Assembly: GCA_035316885.1 (NCBI GenBank)
Contig: DATHII010000035.1
Coordinates: 1-59,446, forward strand
Length of the DNA: 59,446 nt
Source of the DNA: DASRTE01 sp035316885
GTDB lineage: Bacteria > Actinomycetota > Actinomycetes > Jiangellales > Jiangellaceae
Reading direction: 5' to 3'
This document shows positions 32,614 to 40,745 of the stretch, one piece after another; the stretch's first letter is position 1, and each line of letters opens with the position of its first letter. The notes beneath the pieces were generated by a model, which was not told the DNA's origin, did no database searches, and saw nothing but the letters and a program-made list of their open reading frames with translations. Position numbers and translations under genes: made by a program.

Positions 32614-34197
32614 TCAGCGCCTCTTCAGGAACTCGGCGACGTCGTCGGGAAGCTGAAGGTCGTTCGGATCGAAGTCGCCACCGCCGCCGAACGCCGCCGG
32701 TACGTCGCCGGGCTTCGGCGCGGCCGTCCGGCGTTCCTGGGCGGCCGTCTCGGCGGCCGCGAGCTCGGCGGCGCGCTTGGCCGGGTTGCCGGACCGGCCG
32801 CCGCGCTGCTTGCCCTTCTTGGCCTGCCGGCCCTTGCTCTTCTTGCCGAAGCTGCCCGGCATCCCGGGCACGCCCGGTAGCCCGCCCATCCCGCCGCCAC
32901 GGGCGGCCTGGCTCATCATGTCGCGGGCGACGAAGAATCGGTCGACCAGCTGGTTCACCTCGCTCACGACCGTCCCGGACCCACGGGCGATCCGGGCCCG
33001 GCGCGAGCCGTTGATGACCTTCGGATTCTCGCGCTCACCCGGCGTCATCGACCGGATGATCGCCTGGATCCGATCCATCTCGCGGTCGTCGAAGTTGTCG
33101 AGGGCCTCGCGCATCTGGCCTGCGCCCGGAAGCATCCCGATGATGTTCTTGATCGGCCCCATCTTGCGGATCGCCTGCAGCTGGTCGAGGAAGTCCTCGA
33201 GGGTGAACCCGGTGCCCTTCTGGAGCTTGCGCGCCATGTCCTCGGCCTGCGAGGCGTCGAACACCTTCTCGGCCTGCTCGATGAGGGTGAGCATGTCGCC
33301 GAGGTCGAGGATGCGGGAGGCCATCCGCTCCGGATGGAATACGTCGAAGTCCTCGAGCTTCTCCCCGGCGGACGCGAACATGACCGGTCGCCCGGTGACG
33401 GACGCGACCGAGAGGGCAGCGCCACCGCGGGCGTCGCCGTCGAGCTTGGTGAGGACGACGCCGTCAAAGCCGACGCCGTCGAGGAACGCATTGGCGGTGG
33501 TGACGGCGTCCTGACCGATCATCGCGTCGACGACGAACAGCGTCTCGTCCGGACCGACCGCGTCCCGGATGTCGCGAGCCTGCGCCATCATTTCGGCGTC
33601 GACTCCGAGCCGGCCGGCCGTGTCGACAACCACGACGTCATAGAGCTTCTGGCGAGCCTGCTCGACGCCGCTGCGCGCCACAGCCACCGGATCGCCGGTG
33701 CCGTTGCCGGCCTCGGGCGCCCAGACCGCGACGCCGGCGCGCTCGCCGACGATCTGCAACTGCGTCACCGCGTTGGGCCGCTGGAGGTCGGCCGCGACCA
33801 ACAACGGCTGATGTCCGGAGCCCCTCAGCCAGAGGGCGAGCTTGGCCGCCAGCGTCGTCTTACCGGAACCCTGCAGACCGGCAAGCATGATCACGGTCGG
33901 GGGCTGCTTGGCAAAGCGCAGCCGGCGGGTCTCCCCGCCGAGGATCCGTACCAACTCGTCGTTGACGATCTTGATGACCTGCTGGGCCGGGTTGAGCGCC
34001 GCCGAGACCTCCGCTCCTCTGGCCCGCTCCTTGACCGCGGCGATGAAGTCCTTGACGACCGGGAGCGCGACGTCGGCCTCGAGCAACGCGACCCGGATCT
34101 CACGGGCGGAGGCGTCGATGTCGGCCTCGGACAACCTGCCCTTGCCGCGCAGCGTCTTGAAGGTGGCGGCCAGGCGGTCGGAGAGTGTAGCGAACAC
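32614..34197 (-). CDS. ffh: Signal recognition particle protein Ffh
   Basis: Binds 4.5S RNA and signal sequences, and docks with FtsY. The 527-residue protein has the N domain (VFATLSDRLAATFKTLRGKG), the G domain with VIMLAGLQGSGKTTLAAKL, VVVDTAGRLGVD and LTKLDGDARGGAA, and a Met-rich M domain with INGSRRARIARGSG. The tail (about 430-527) is Lys/Gly/Ala-rich. The GTG at 34197 gives the standard start; the open frame reaches upstream into degraded sequence. Confidence 0.96.
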   Translation of the reverse strand: MFATLSDRLAATFKTLRGKGRLSEADIDASAREIRVALLEADVALPVVKDFIAAVKERARGAEVSAALNPAQQVIKIVNDELVRILGGETRRLRFAKQPPTVIMLAGLQGSGKTTLAAKLALWLRGSGHQPLLVAADLQRPNAVTQLQIVGERAGVAVWAPEAGNGTGDPVAVARSGVEQARQKLYDVVVVDTAGRLGVDAEMMAQARDIRDAVGPDETLFVVDAMIGQDAVTTANAFLDGVGFDGVVLTKLDGDARGGAALSVASVTGRPVMFASAGEKLEDFDVFHPERMASRILDLGDMLTLIEQAEKVFDASQAEDMARKLQKGTGFTLEDFLDQLQAIRKMGPIKNIIGMLPGAGQMREALDNFDDREMDRIQAIIRSMTPGERENPKVINGSRRARIARGSGTVVSEVNQLVDRFFVARDMMSQAARGGGMGGLPGVPGMPGSFGKKSKGRQAKKGKQRGGRSGNPAKRAAELAAAETAAQERRTAAPKPGDVPAAFGGGGDFDPNDLQLPDDVAEFLKRR

Positions 34198-34947
34198 GGT
34201 CGTGGGGATCCTCGCTTGAGACGTCGGGCTCCCGCCAAGGGTAACCGCGCGGCCGGAGCGCCGCCGCCCCGCGTAATGAGCGCCCTCCTCGTACGTGAAA
34301 CTGAGCTGCGTGAGATACGTGCTGATCATCTGCGACGAGAAGTCGGTGCCGGCGAGCCCGGCGCAGATCGCCGCGGATCCCGACCATCAGGGGTGTCTTC
34401 AAGATCACCAGCCAGATCGGGCTCCACCCGATCACTGTCACGGGACGCATGATGAACGGAGTACCAAGGCTCTCGAACATCTGGGTGCCGCGATGAAATA
34501 TTCGGACGACTCGGCGATCAACGCCGTGTACACCTCGTCGCTCAGCTGTCCGAAGCCGACCATCCGGAGCAGGCTCGTCTGGATAAGCGATGGTGATCAG
34601 CGCGGCGCTGTAGAACTCGGGGAGGATCGTTCTTGGGCCAGTGTCTGGTGGGCGTACGGCGCTCTTCACCATGAGTTGAGCGACGAAGCGCTCGTCAGGG
34701 CCCTCGAGCTGCTGGTTCGCGTCGATCGCTCCGCTGACGCTCGTGCTGCGGCGCTGATGCTTCAGGCAGCTATCAAGGTCGCGCAGGCCGCCTACGCCGA
34801 ATCAGACTCGCCACCCGTAGAGCTGGAGGCACTTGGGGTTGTGGACTCGACATGAGCGGCTTAGCCGAACCATCAACACGATATGGGAACGCGCCCGTGA
34901 CCGACCCACGTCGGCCTTAGCGCTGGCCGCCGGTCTCGGGCCGTCCC
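34198..34947. other. 750-bp low-coding region between ffh and the exonuclease gene
   Basis: This stretch has clearly lower GC than its surroundings, especially 34,450-34,900. On the minus strand, protein-like pieces appear in different frames: an LPEFYSAALITIAYPDE piece (about 34,590-34,640), SDEVYTALIAESSEYFIAA (34,498-34,553), IGWSPIWLVILKTPLM (34,396-34,443) and STYLTQLSFTYEEGAHYA (34,270-34,323). This is what a gene broken by several frameshifts would look like. The plus strand has a 120-codon ORF listed separately. No recognised family matches either. Confidence 0.4.
34493..34855 (+). CDS. Hypothetical protein
   Basis: A 120-residue frame starting MKYSDDSAINAVYTSSL. Its second half (WASVWWAYGALHHELSDEAL, RALELLVRVDRSADARAAAL) looks like a real helical protein, the first half less so. 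I do not recognise a family. The frame continues upstream to 34295. Because minus-strand fragments also look protein-like here, I treat it as tentative; it may be a remnant. Confidence 0.3.
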   Translation: MKYSDDSAINAVYTSSLSCPKPTIRSRLVWISDGDQRGAVELGEDRSWASVWWAYGALHHELSDEALVRALELLVRVDRSADARAAALMLQAAIKVAQAAYAESDSPPVELEALGVVDST

Positions 34948-35811
34948 TCACGCATTGAGGCGGGCGGCGATCTGCTCGGCCCGCTCCAGCAGCCGGGGTT
35001 CCTGCAATCCCTCGGCCATCGTTCGGGCCGCGCGGTCGGGGCCGGTCCAGCGCCATGCGTCGACCATGCCGACCTCGGCGTCGGTCCGGACGGTGGCGAT
35101 GTCGCGGAATAGCAGTGCCAGGTCGAACTGCTCGCGCAGGATGGCGTTCAGCTTCGCCGCCGATCGCACGCCGGCGTCCCAGGCGAGCGGGTCGTCAGGG
35201 ATGCCCTCCAAGCGGCCCCAGCGGTCGAGCACGGCGGCCGCGGACTTCGCGCCCCAGCCGGTCAGGCCGGGGAAGCCGTCGGCGGTGTCACCGACGAGAG
35301 CCAGCAGGTCCGGGACGGAGGTTGGCGGAACGCCCAGACGCTCGTGCACGCCCGCGGCGTCGAACCACTTGTCCTGACGGCGGTCCCACTGCCAGACCTT
35401 GCCGCCGACGCACTGGCCGAGGTCCTTGTCGGGGGTGCAGATGACCGCCCGCTCGACGCGGTGGTCGGCCGCCGCGACGAGGGCACCTGCGGCGAGGGCG
35501 TCGTCCGCCTCCTGCTCGACCATCGCCCACACGGTGAAGCCGAAGGCTCGTAGCGCGTCCTCCACGACCGGGAACTGGGCCTTCAGCCTGGGGTCGACCC
35601 CGGTGCCGTCCTTGTAGGTGGGCCACATGTCGTTGCGGAACGACTCGATCACGTGGTCGGTGGCCACCGCGACGTGCGTGGCGCCCTGTTCGAGCAACGC
35701 GAGGCACGACCCGACGACCCCACGGGTGGCGCCGAGGTCCGGGTCCTTGTTCGCCGGTGAGTAGTGGTACCGGAACAACTCGTAGGTGCCGTCGACCAGG
35801 TGGACCTGCAT
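34948..35811 (-). CDS. 5'-3' exonuclease (PIN/FLAP-like) family protein
   Basis: A 287-residue protein like the 5'-nuclease domain of DNA polymerase I without a polymerase part. Features are VHLVDGTYELFRYHYSP, TDHVIESFRNDMWPTYK, EQEADDALAAGALVAAADH, ICTPDKDLGQCV with metal-binding aspartates, and the helix-hairpin-helix region LLALVGDTADGFPGLTGWG. It probably cleaves flap or 5' ends in DNA repair. The ATG at 35811 gives the family start; the open frame extends upstream. It is divergent from the SDR gene. Confidence 0.87.
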   Translation of the reverse strand: MQVHLVDGTYELFRYHYSPANKDPDLGATRGVVGSCLALLEQGATHVAVATDHVIESFRNDMWPTYKDGTGVDPRLKAQFPVVEDALRAFGFTVWAMVEQEADDALAAGALVAAADHRVERAVICTPDKDLGQCVGGKVWQWDRRQDKWFDAAGVHERLGVPPTSVPDLLALVGDTADGFPGLTGWGAKSAAAVLDRWGRLEGIPDDPLAWDAGVRSAAKLNAILREQFDLALLFRDIATVRTDAEVGMVDAWRWTGPDRAARTMAEGLQEPRLLERAEQIAARLNA

Positions 35812-35832
35812 GCGAGGAGCCTGCCATGCCGA

Positions 35833-35845
35833 GGGTCCGGGACCC
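35833..35845. promoter_or_regulatory. Palindrome in the exonuclease / SDR divergent promoter
   Basis: GGGTCC-G-GGACCC is a perfect 6+1+6 inverted repeat between the divergent genes, followed by a second palindrome GGCGCCGGCGCC at 35849-35860. Just downstream a TATGGT (35862-35867) lies seven bases before the chosen SDR GTG, as in leaderless promoters. The regulator is unknown. Confidence 0.35.
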
Positions 35846-35874
35846 GCGGCGCCGGCGCCGTTATGGTTTGGCCC

Positions 35875-36636
35875 GTGGGCGACGACGGCCGGGTGTGCCT
35901 TGTCACCGGCGCCGGACGCGGCATCGGTTCTGCCGTCGCACGCCGGCTCTCCGAGCGGGGCCACCGGGTCGCGCTGTGCGCACGCAGCGGCGACCAGCTC
36001 ACGGCGGTTGCGGAGACGTTGCCGGGCGAGTCACTTGTCCTGCCTGTCGACCTGCTCGCCGACGGCGCCGTCGACCGCCTGTTCTCCTCGGTCGATGACG
36101 CGTGGGGGCCGGTCGAGATCCTCGTCGCGAACGCCGGTGCGGGTTCGTCGGCACCGATCCCCCGGATCACCGACGCCGACTGGCAGCGCATGCTCGACCT
36201 CAACCTCACCACCCCGTTCCGGTGCATCCGGCGCGCGCTGCCGGCCATGACCACGGCCGGCTGGGGCCGCATCGTGGTCCTGGCCTCCGTCGCCGCGAAA
36301 CGGGGCGAGCCGTACATCGCCGCGTACACGGCCGCCAAGCACGGCGTCCTCGGCCTGGTTCGGGCAGCCGCGGCGGAGACGGCGCGAACCGGCGTGACGG
36401 TCAACGCGGTCTGTCCCTCCTACGTCGACACGCCGATGACGGACGGGTCCGTGGAGACCATCGTCGCTCGAACCGGACGAACCCCCGACGAGGCGAGGGC
36501 GATCCTCGCCGCCAAGCAGCCGATCGGACGGTTGGTGACCGTCGAGGAGGTCGCAGACGCGGTCGAGTTCTGCGTAGCGAACCCGGCCGTCACGGGGCAG
36601 GGCATCAACGTCGACGGCGGCGCGGTGCAGTCGTGA
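35875..36636 (+). CDS. SDR-family NAD(P)-dependent oxidoreductase
   Basis: A 253-residue short-chain dehydrogenase: cofactor motif TGAGRGIG near the start, NAGAG, active-site Ser in VLASVAAKRG and YxxxK in AYTAAKHG, ending INVDGGAVQS. In this cluster it could act as a 3-hydroxyacyl-CoA dehydrogenase in the beta-oxidation-like steps after ring dearomatisation; this is inferred from the neighbours. The GTG at 35875 follows a TATGGT seven bases upstream, a leaderless pattern; an ATG at 35863 is the alternative. Its stop overlaps the RidA start as GTGA. Confidence 0.9.
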   Translation: MGDDGRVCLVTGAGRGIGSAVARRLSERGHRVALCARSGDQLTAVAETLPGESLVLPVDLLADGAVDRLFSSVDDAWGPVEILVANAGAGSSAPIPRITDADWQRMLDLNLTTPFRCIRRALPAMTTAGWGRIVVLASVAAKRGEPYIAAYTAAKHGVLGLVRAAAAETARTGVTVNAVCPSYVDTPMTDGSVETIVARTGRTPDEARAILAAKQPIGRLVTVEEVADAVEFCVANPAVTGQGINVDGGAVQS

Positions 36637-37043
36637 GCGACGGCCACGACATCGTCAATCCGGAGGGGCTGCCGCACCCGTCCGGCTTCAACCACGCCGT
36701 CGTCTCGGGCGACGGCAGAACCGTCTGGCTGGCCGGTCAGACCGCGCTCGACCACCACGGCGTGTTGGTCGGCGTCGGCGACGTCGTCGTCCAGTTCGAT
36801 CAGGCGCTCCGCAACCTGCTGACCGTGCTCGGTGCCGCGGGCGGACACCCCGAGCACCTGGTGTCGATGACGGTGTACATCGTCGACCTGGACGACTACC
36901 GGGCGCACTCCCGCGAGATCGGGCAGGTGTGGCGGCGGTTGGTCGGCAGCGACTATCCAGCCATGGCCGCGGTTGGGGTGGCGCGACTGTGGGACGCCGA
37001 CGCGCGGGTCGAGGTGCAGGGTGTCGCCGTCCTTCCCGCGTGA
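36633..37043 (+). CDS. RidA-family imine/enamine deaminase
   Basis: A 136-residue Rid protein: HAVVSGDGRTVWLAGQTALD, FDQALRNLLTVLGAAGGHPE, and a closing ADARVEVQGVAVLP with the arginine needed for imine hydrolysis in active family members. Rid enzymes release ammonia from reactive enamine/imine intermediates. In the 2-aminobenzoyl-CoA route a 2-amino group becomes an enamine once the ring is dearomatised, so a Rid enzyme would fit there. It overlaps the SDR gene by four bases and is convergent with the PaaX gene, 11 bp away. Confidence 0.88.
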   Translation: MSDGHDIVNPEGLPHPSGFNHAVVSGDGRTVWLAGQTALDHHGVLVGVGDVVVQFDQALRNLLTVLGAAGGHPEHLVSMTVYIVDLDDYRAHSREIGQVWRRLVGSDYPAMAAVGVARLWDADARVEVQGVAVLPA

Positions 37044-37054
37044 TCCGACGCGGG

Positions 37055-37885
37055 TCAGCCGCCGCGCACCTCGACGACGTGGTCGTGCGCCGACGCTGCC
37101 AGCCGCTCGCGCAGCGCGAAGAACACCTCAGCCGCCTCCGTCCCCTGCCACCCGGGCGGCAACAGTTCTGGTGGCAGGCCGGGATCGAGGTAGGGCAGCC
37201 GCCGCCACGCGTTCAGTGTCTGGACGTAATCGGCGAACGCCGACTCCGCCTCGACGCGGCGCCGGCGAGCCCACGCCGACGCCATCGGCTGCCAACGGCG
37301 CACGTACGCGGCGTACGAGTCTTGGATCTGGTCCAGGTCCCACCACCGCGCGACCTCGGCCCGCAGGTCGTCCACTGCGACAGGGCGAGCGGTGAACAGG
37401 TCGACATAGGGCAGCAGGCCCAGCCGCGCGAGCACGTCGGACGTCTCGTCTGCCAAGTGCGCCGGGGCGATCCAGACGCCTGGCGCGACGTTGCCGAAGC
37501 CGAGCCAGGACAGCCGCGAACGGAGGGTGTGCCGCTTCGCCCGCTCTGCCTCGGGCACGCTGAACACGGCGAGTACCCAGCCCTCCCCCATCGTCGCCGT
37601 CGGTCGGGCGAAGATCCGGCGGTCGCCCTCGGTCAGGATGGCCCGCGCCCGCTCGGACAGGGCGTAGCCGGCCGCGCCGTCGACCCGGGCGGCCTCGAGG
37701 ATGCCACGGCGCTTGAGCCGCGACGTCGACGACCGCACGGCCGGCTCGTCGACCCCGAGGGCGTCCATCAGGCGGATGAGGGTCGCCACGGACATCCACC
37801 CGCCGGCCTCGCGCGCGTAGGACCCGTAGATCGTGACGATCAGCGATCGCGGCTGGACGGGCCGCTGCGGAGACGTCGTCGGCAC
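37055..37885 (-). CDS. PaaX-family transcriptional repressor
   Basis: A 276-residue regulator with the PaaX architecture. The N-terminal winged helix includes SLIVTIYGSYAREAGGWM and VRSSTSRLKRRGIL. The central part has WVLAVFSVPEAERAKRHTLR and the LSWLGFGNVAPGVWIAP motif of the family, and the C-terminal part the usual HD-like helical region. PaaX represses phenylacetate genes and is released by phenylacetyl-CoA. Here the likely effector is an aryl-CoA of the neighbouring pathway. It is divergent from the aryl-CoA ligase, 83 bp apart, with a GTCAC-N4-GTGAC repeat between them. Confidence 0.92.
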   Translation of the reverse strand: MPTTSPQRPVQPRSLIVTIYGSYAREAGGWMSVATLIRLMDALGVDEPAVRSSTSRLKRRGILEAARVDGAAGYALSERARAILTEGDRRIFARPTATMGEGWVLAVFSVPEAERAKRHTLRSRLSWLGFGNVAPGVWIAPAHLADETSDVLARLGLLPYVDLFTARPVAVDDLRAEVARWWDLDQIQDSYAAYVRRWQPMASAWARRRRVEAESAFADYVQTLNAWRRLPYLDPGLPPELLPPGWQGTEAAEVFFALRERLAASAHDHVVEVRGG

Positions 37886-37917
37886 AGTGCCGACTGTATT
37901 GCGGCCCCTTGACCGCC

Positions 37918-37931
37918 GTCACGAGGGTGAC
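37918..37931. promoter_or_regulatory. Candidate operator GTCAC-N4-GTGAC
   Basis: GTCACGAGGGTGAC has perfect 5-bp arms around four bases and lies in the paaX-type gene / ligase divergent promoter. The same design, GTTAC-N4-GTAAC, occurs at 41618-41631 in the other divergent promoter of the cluster. A second inverted repeat CTCAC-N6-GTGAG overlaps the ligase ribosome-binding site at 37951-37966. Confidence 0.5.
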
Positions 37932-37968
37932 AGACTGCGGAAATAACCAACTCACGCCGAGGTGAGCC

Positions 37969-39612
37969 ATGCTGCTGTCGCGATCCGCACACGTCGACAC
38001 CTTCGCCAGGGACGGGTTGCCGCCGCCGGACCAGTGGCCACAGTTCCTCTTCGACCTTCCCGATGTGCATTACCCGGACCGCCTCAACTGCGCGCAGCGG
38101 CTGCTCGACGACACGACCGACCGCCTCGGGTCTGACCGGCGGTGCCTTGTCACGGCGTCGGAGTCGTTGACCTACGGGGAGTTGCGCGACCGCTCCGACC
38201 GGGTCGCCTCCGTCCTGGCCGACCGGCTCGGCCTGCAGCCGGGCAACCGGGTGCTGCTCCGCGCTCCCAACAATCCCTGGCTCGTCGCCACCTGGCTGGG
38301 CGTGCTCAAGGCCGGCGGCGTCGTCGTGTTGACGATGCCCCTGCTGCGCTCGGGCGAGCTCGTGACGACCATCGAGCTGACGCAGCCTGACCTGGCTATC
38401 TGCGACCAGCGCTTCCTCGACGAGCTGCACACTGCACGCGCGCTCGCGCTTCCGGCCATGACCGTTGTTCCCTACGGCAGCGACACCGAGGACGATCTGA
38501 TCCGGCTCGCCGACGACGCCTCCGCCAGCCTCGAACCGGTTCAGACGGCGGCCGACGACGTGGCGCTGCTGGCCCTGACGTCGGGCACCACCGGCCGGCC
38601 CAAGGTCACGATGCACTTCCACCGTGACGTGATGGCCAACGCCGACACGTTCAGCCGTCACGTCCTACGGCCTCAGCCCGACGACTTGTTCGCCACCACT
38701 GCACCGTTCGCGTTCACCTTCGGCCTCGGCGCCGGGCTGGTGTTCCCGCTGCACGCGGGTGCCGCGACGCTGCTCGTCGAGAAAGCCACGCCGGACGAGT
38801 TGGCCGACGCCGTGGCCCGGCACGGCGTCACGACCCTGTTCACCGCACCGACCGCCTACAAGGCGATGCTCGCCGCCGGCAAGTGCGACCTGCTGCGTGG
38901 CCTGCGTAGCGCGGTGTCCGCCGGCGAGCACCTGCCGGCCGCGACCTGGCACGCCTTCCGCGACGCGACCGGCGTACAGATCATCGACGGCATCGGGTCG
39001 ACGGAGATGCTCCACATCTTCGTCGCCTCCGCCGGCGACGACATCAGGCCGGGCTCCACCGGACGGGCGGTGCCCGGATACGTGGCGACGGTGCTCGACG
39101 GGCACGGCCGTGAGGTACCGCCAGGCACACAGGGAAGGTTGGCAGTCAGGGGACCGACCGGCTGCCGATACCTCGCCGACAAGCGACAGAAGTCCTACGT
39201 CCAGGACGGCTGGAACATCACCGGCGACACCTACGTCATCGACGAGGACGGGTACTTCTGGTACCAGGCGCGCAACGACGACATGATCGTCTCCTCGGGC
39301 TACAACATCGCCGGCCCCGAGGTCGAGCAGGCGCTGTTCAGCCATCCCGACGTCGTCGAGTGCGCCGTTGTCGGCCTGCCCGACCCTGATCGCGGCCAGG
39401 TGGTCACCGCGTACGTCGTCCTCCGCGACGGCGTTCCGCGCGACGACGCCGCCCGCCGGGCGCTGCAGGAGCACGTCAAGGCGACGATCGCCCCCTACAA
39501 GTACCCGCGGACGGTCGAGTTCCGCGACGCGCTCCCGAAGACCCAGACCGGCAAGCTCCAGCGCTACAGGCTGCGCCAGGAGGCGGCCGGTTCTCCCGGT
39601 CAGCCGCGGTAA
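37969..39612 (+). CDS. Aryl-CoA ligase (benzoate / 2-aminobenzoate-CoA ligase family)
   Basis: An adenylate-forming enzyme activating an aromatic acid with ATP and CoA. The 547-residue protein has the ATP loop LTSGTTGRPKVTMHFHRD, A5-like DGIGSTEMLHIF, hinge/A8 SSGYNIAGPEVEQAL and the C-terminal lysine in KTQTGKLQR. Closest to benzoate-CoA/2-aminobenzoate-CoA ligases by family pattern (VHYPDRLNCAQRLLDD). Sequence alone does not separate benzoate, salicylate or anthranilate; the adjacent fused monooxygenase favours anthranilate or salicylate. RBS GAGGTGAG precedes the ATG. Its last 13 bases overlap the converging acyl-CoA dehydrogenase gene. Confidence 0.9.
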   Translation: MLLSRSAHVDTFARDGLPPPDQWPQFLFDLPDVHYPDRLNCAQRLLDDTTDRLGSDRRCLVTASESLTYGELRDRSDRVASVLADRLGLQPGNRVLLRAPNNPWLVATWLGVLKAGGVVVLTMPLLRSGELVTTIELTQPDLAICDQRFLDELHTARALALPAMTVVPYGSDTEDDLIRLADDASASLEPVQTAADDVALLALTSGTTGRPKVTMHFHRDVMANADTFSRHVLRPQPDDLFATTAPFAFTFGLGAGLVFPLHAGAATLLVEKATPDELADAVARHGVTTLFTAPTAYKAMLAAGKCDLLRGLRSAVSAGEHLPAATWHAFRDATGVQIIDGIGSTEMLHIFVASAGDDIRPGSTGRAVPGYVATVLDGHGREVPPGTQGRLAVRGPTGCRYLADKRQKSYVQDGWNITGDTYVIDEDGYFWYQARNDDMIVSSGYNIAGPEVEQALFSHPDVVECAVVGLPDPDRGQVVTAYVVLRDGVPRDDAARRALQEHVKATIAPYKYPRTVEFRDALPKTQTGKLQRYRLRQEAAGSPGQPR

Positions 39613-40745
39613 AGCTCCCGGGCGATGATCGACCGCTGGACCTCGGAGGCACCCTCGTAGATGCGCGGTGCCCGCACTTCGCGGTAGAGGTGCTCGAGCA
39701 GGTGGCCACGCTGAAGCGCCCGCGCGCCGTGGAGCTGGATCGCGGCGTCGACGACGAACTGGGCCGTCTCGGTGGCAAACAGCTTCGCCATCGCGGACGT
39801 CGCGCCGACCCGTTCGGCTCCGGCGTCGTAGGCGGCGGCCGCCCGGTACACCAGCAGCCGCGCGGCTTCGATCCGCGTGGTCATCTCGGCCAGTGTGTGC
39901 GCCACCGACTGCATGTCCTTGAGCGGGCCACCGAACGCCTGGCGCTCTCCGGCGTGGGCGACAGCCGCGTCCAATGCGGCCTGCGCCATACCGACAGCGA
40001 ACGCACCGACACTGGGCCGGAACAGGTCGAGCGTCCTCATCGCCACCGCGAAGCCGTGGTCCAGCTCACCGAGCAACTCCCCCGCCCGCACCGGCACGCC
40101 GTCGAAGGCCAGCTGGCCGATCGCGTGCGGCGACAGCATGTCCAGGTGCTCGCCGGACAAGCCGGGCCGGTCGCCCGGGACGACGAACGCGCTGACGCCA
40201 CGGGGACCCGCGTCAGGCGTCGTCCGCGCGAACACCGTGTAGAAGTCGGCCTCGGGGGCGTTGGAGATCCACGTCTTCTCGCCGGACAGCCGCCATCCGG
40301 TGCCGTCGGGCTCGGCGCGGAGTTGCAGCGCGCCGGCGTCGGACCCGGCACCGGGCTCGGTCAGGGCGAATGCCGCCACCGCATCGCCGGCGGCGACCGC
40401 CGGAACCCACCGTTGCACCTGTTCGTCCGGGCCGGACAGCAGCACCGGGTAGGTTCCCAGACCCTGCAACGCCAACGCGGTCTCGGCCTCGGTCGACACG
40501 GAAGCCAACGACTCGCGCAGCAGGCAGAGATCGGTCGCTGAGGTGGCCCGCCCGGAAACCGCGTCGGCCGCACCAGGGAACAGCCGCTGGAACAGCCCGA
40601 GCTCACCCATCGCCTTGAGCAGGTCGCGATCGACCCGGCCCGGCTCGCCCTGCCCGGCGACCGGAAGCAGGCGCGAAAGCGCAATCTCGCGGATCCAGTC
40701 CGCCAGCTCCCGCTGCTCGGGGCTGAGGTCGAACGGCGTCGTCAC
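39600..40745 (-). CDS. Acyl-CoA dehydrogenase family protein
   Basis: A 381-residue flavoprotein oxidising an acyl-CoA (or alicyclic CoA) alpha-beta bond. Shows FALTEPGAGSDAGALQLRA, the KTWISNAPEADFYTVF region, RQAFGGPLKDMQSVAHTLAE and the C-terminal YREVRAPRIYEGASEVQRSI holding the usual catalytic-base region. The GTG at 40745 overlaps the hydratase stop (GTGA), implying coupled translation. In the cluster it would oxidise the saturated or partly reduced ring CoA product. Confidence 0.9.
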   Translation of the reverse strand: MTTPFDLSPEQRELADWIREIALSRLLPVAGQGEPGRVDRDLLKAMGELGLFQRLFPGAADAVSGRATSATDLCLLRESLASVSTEAETALALQGLGTYPVLLSGPDEQVQRWVPAVAAGDAVAAFALTEPGAGSDAGALQLRAEPDGTGWRLSGEKTWISNAPEADFYTVFARTTPDAGPRGVSAFVVPGDRPGLSGEHLDMLSPHAIGQLAFDGVPVRAGELLGELDHGFAVAMRTLDLFRPSVGAFAVGMAQAALDAAVAHAGERQAFGGPLKDMQSVAHTLAEMTTRIEAARLLVYRAAAAYDAGAERVGATSAMAKLFATETAQFVVDAAIQLHGARALQRGHLLEHLYREVRAPRIYEGASEVQRSIIARELYRG

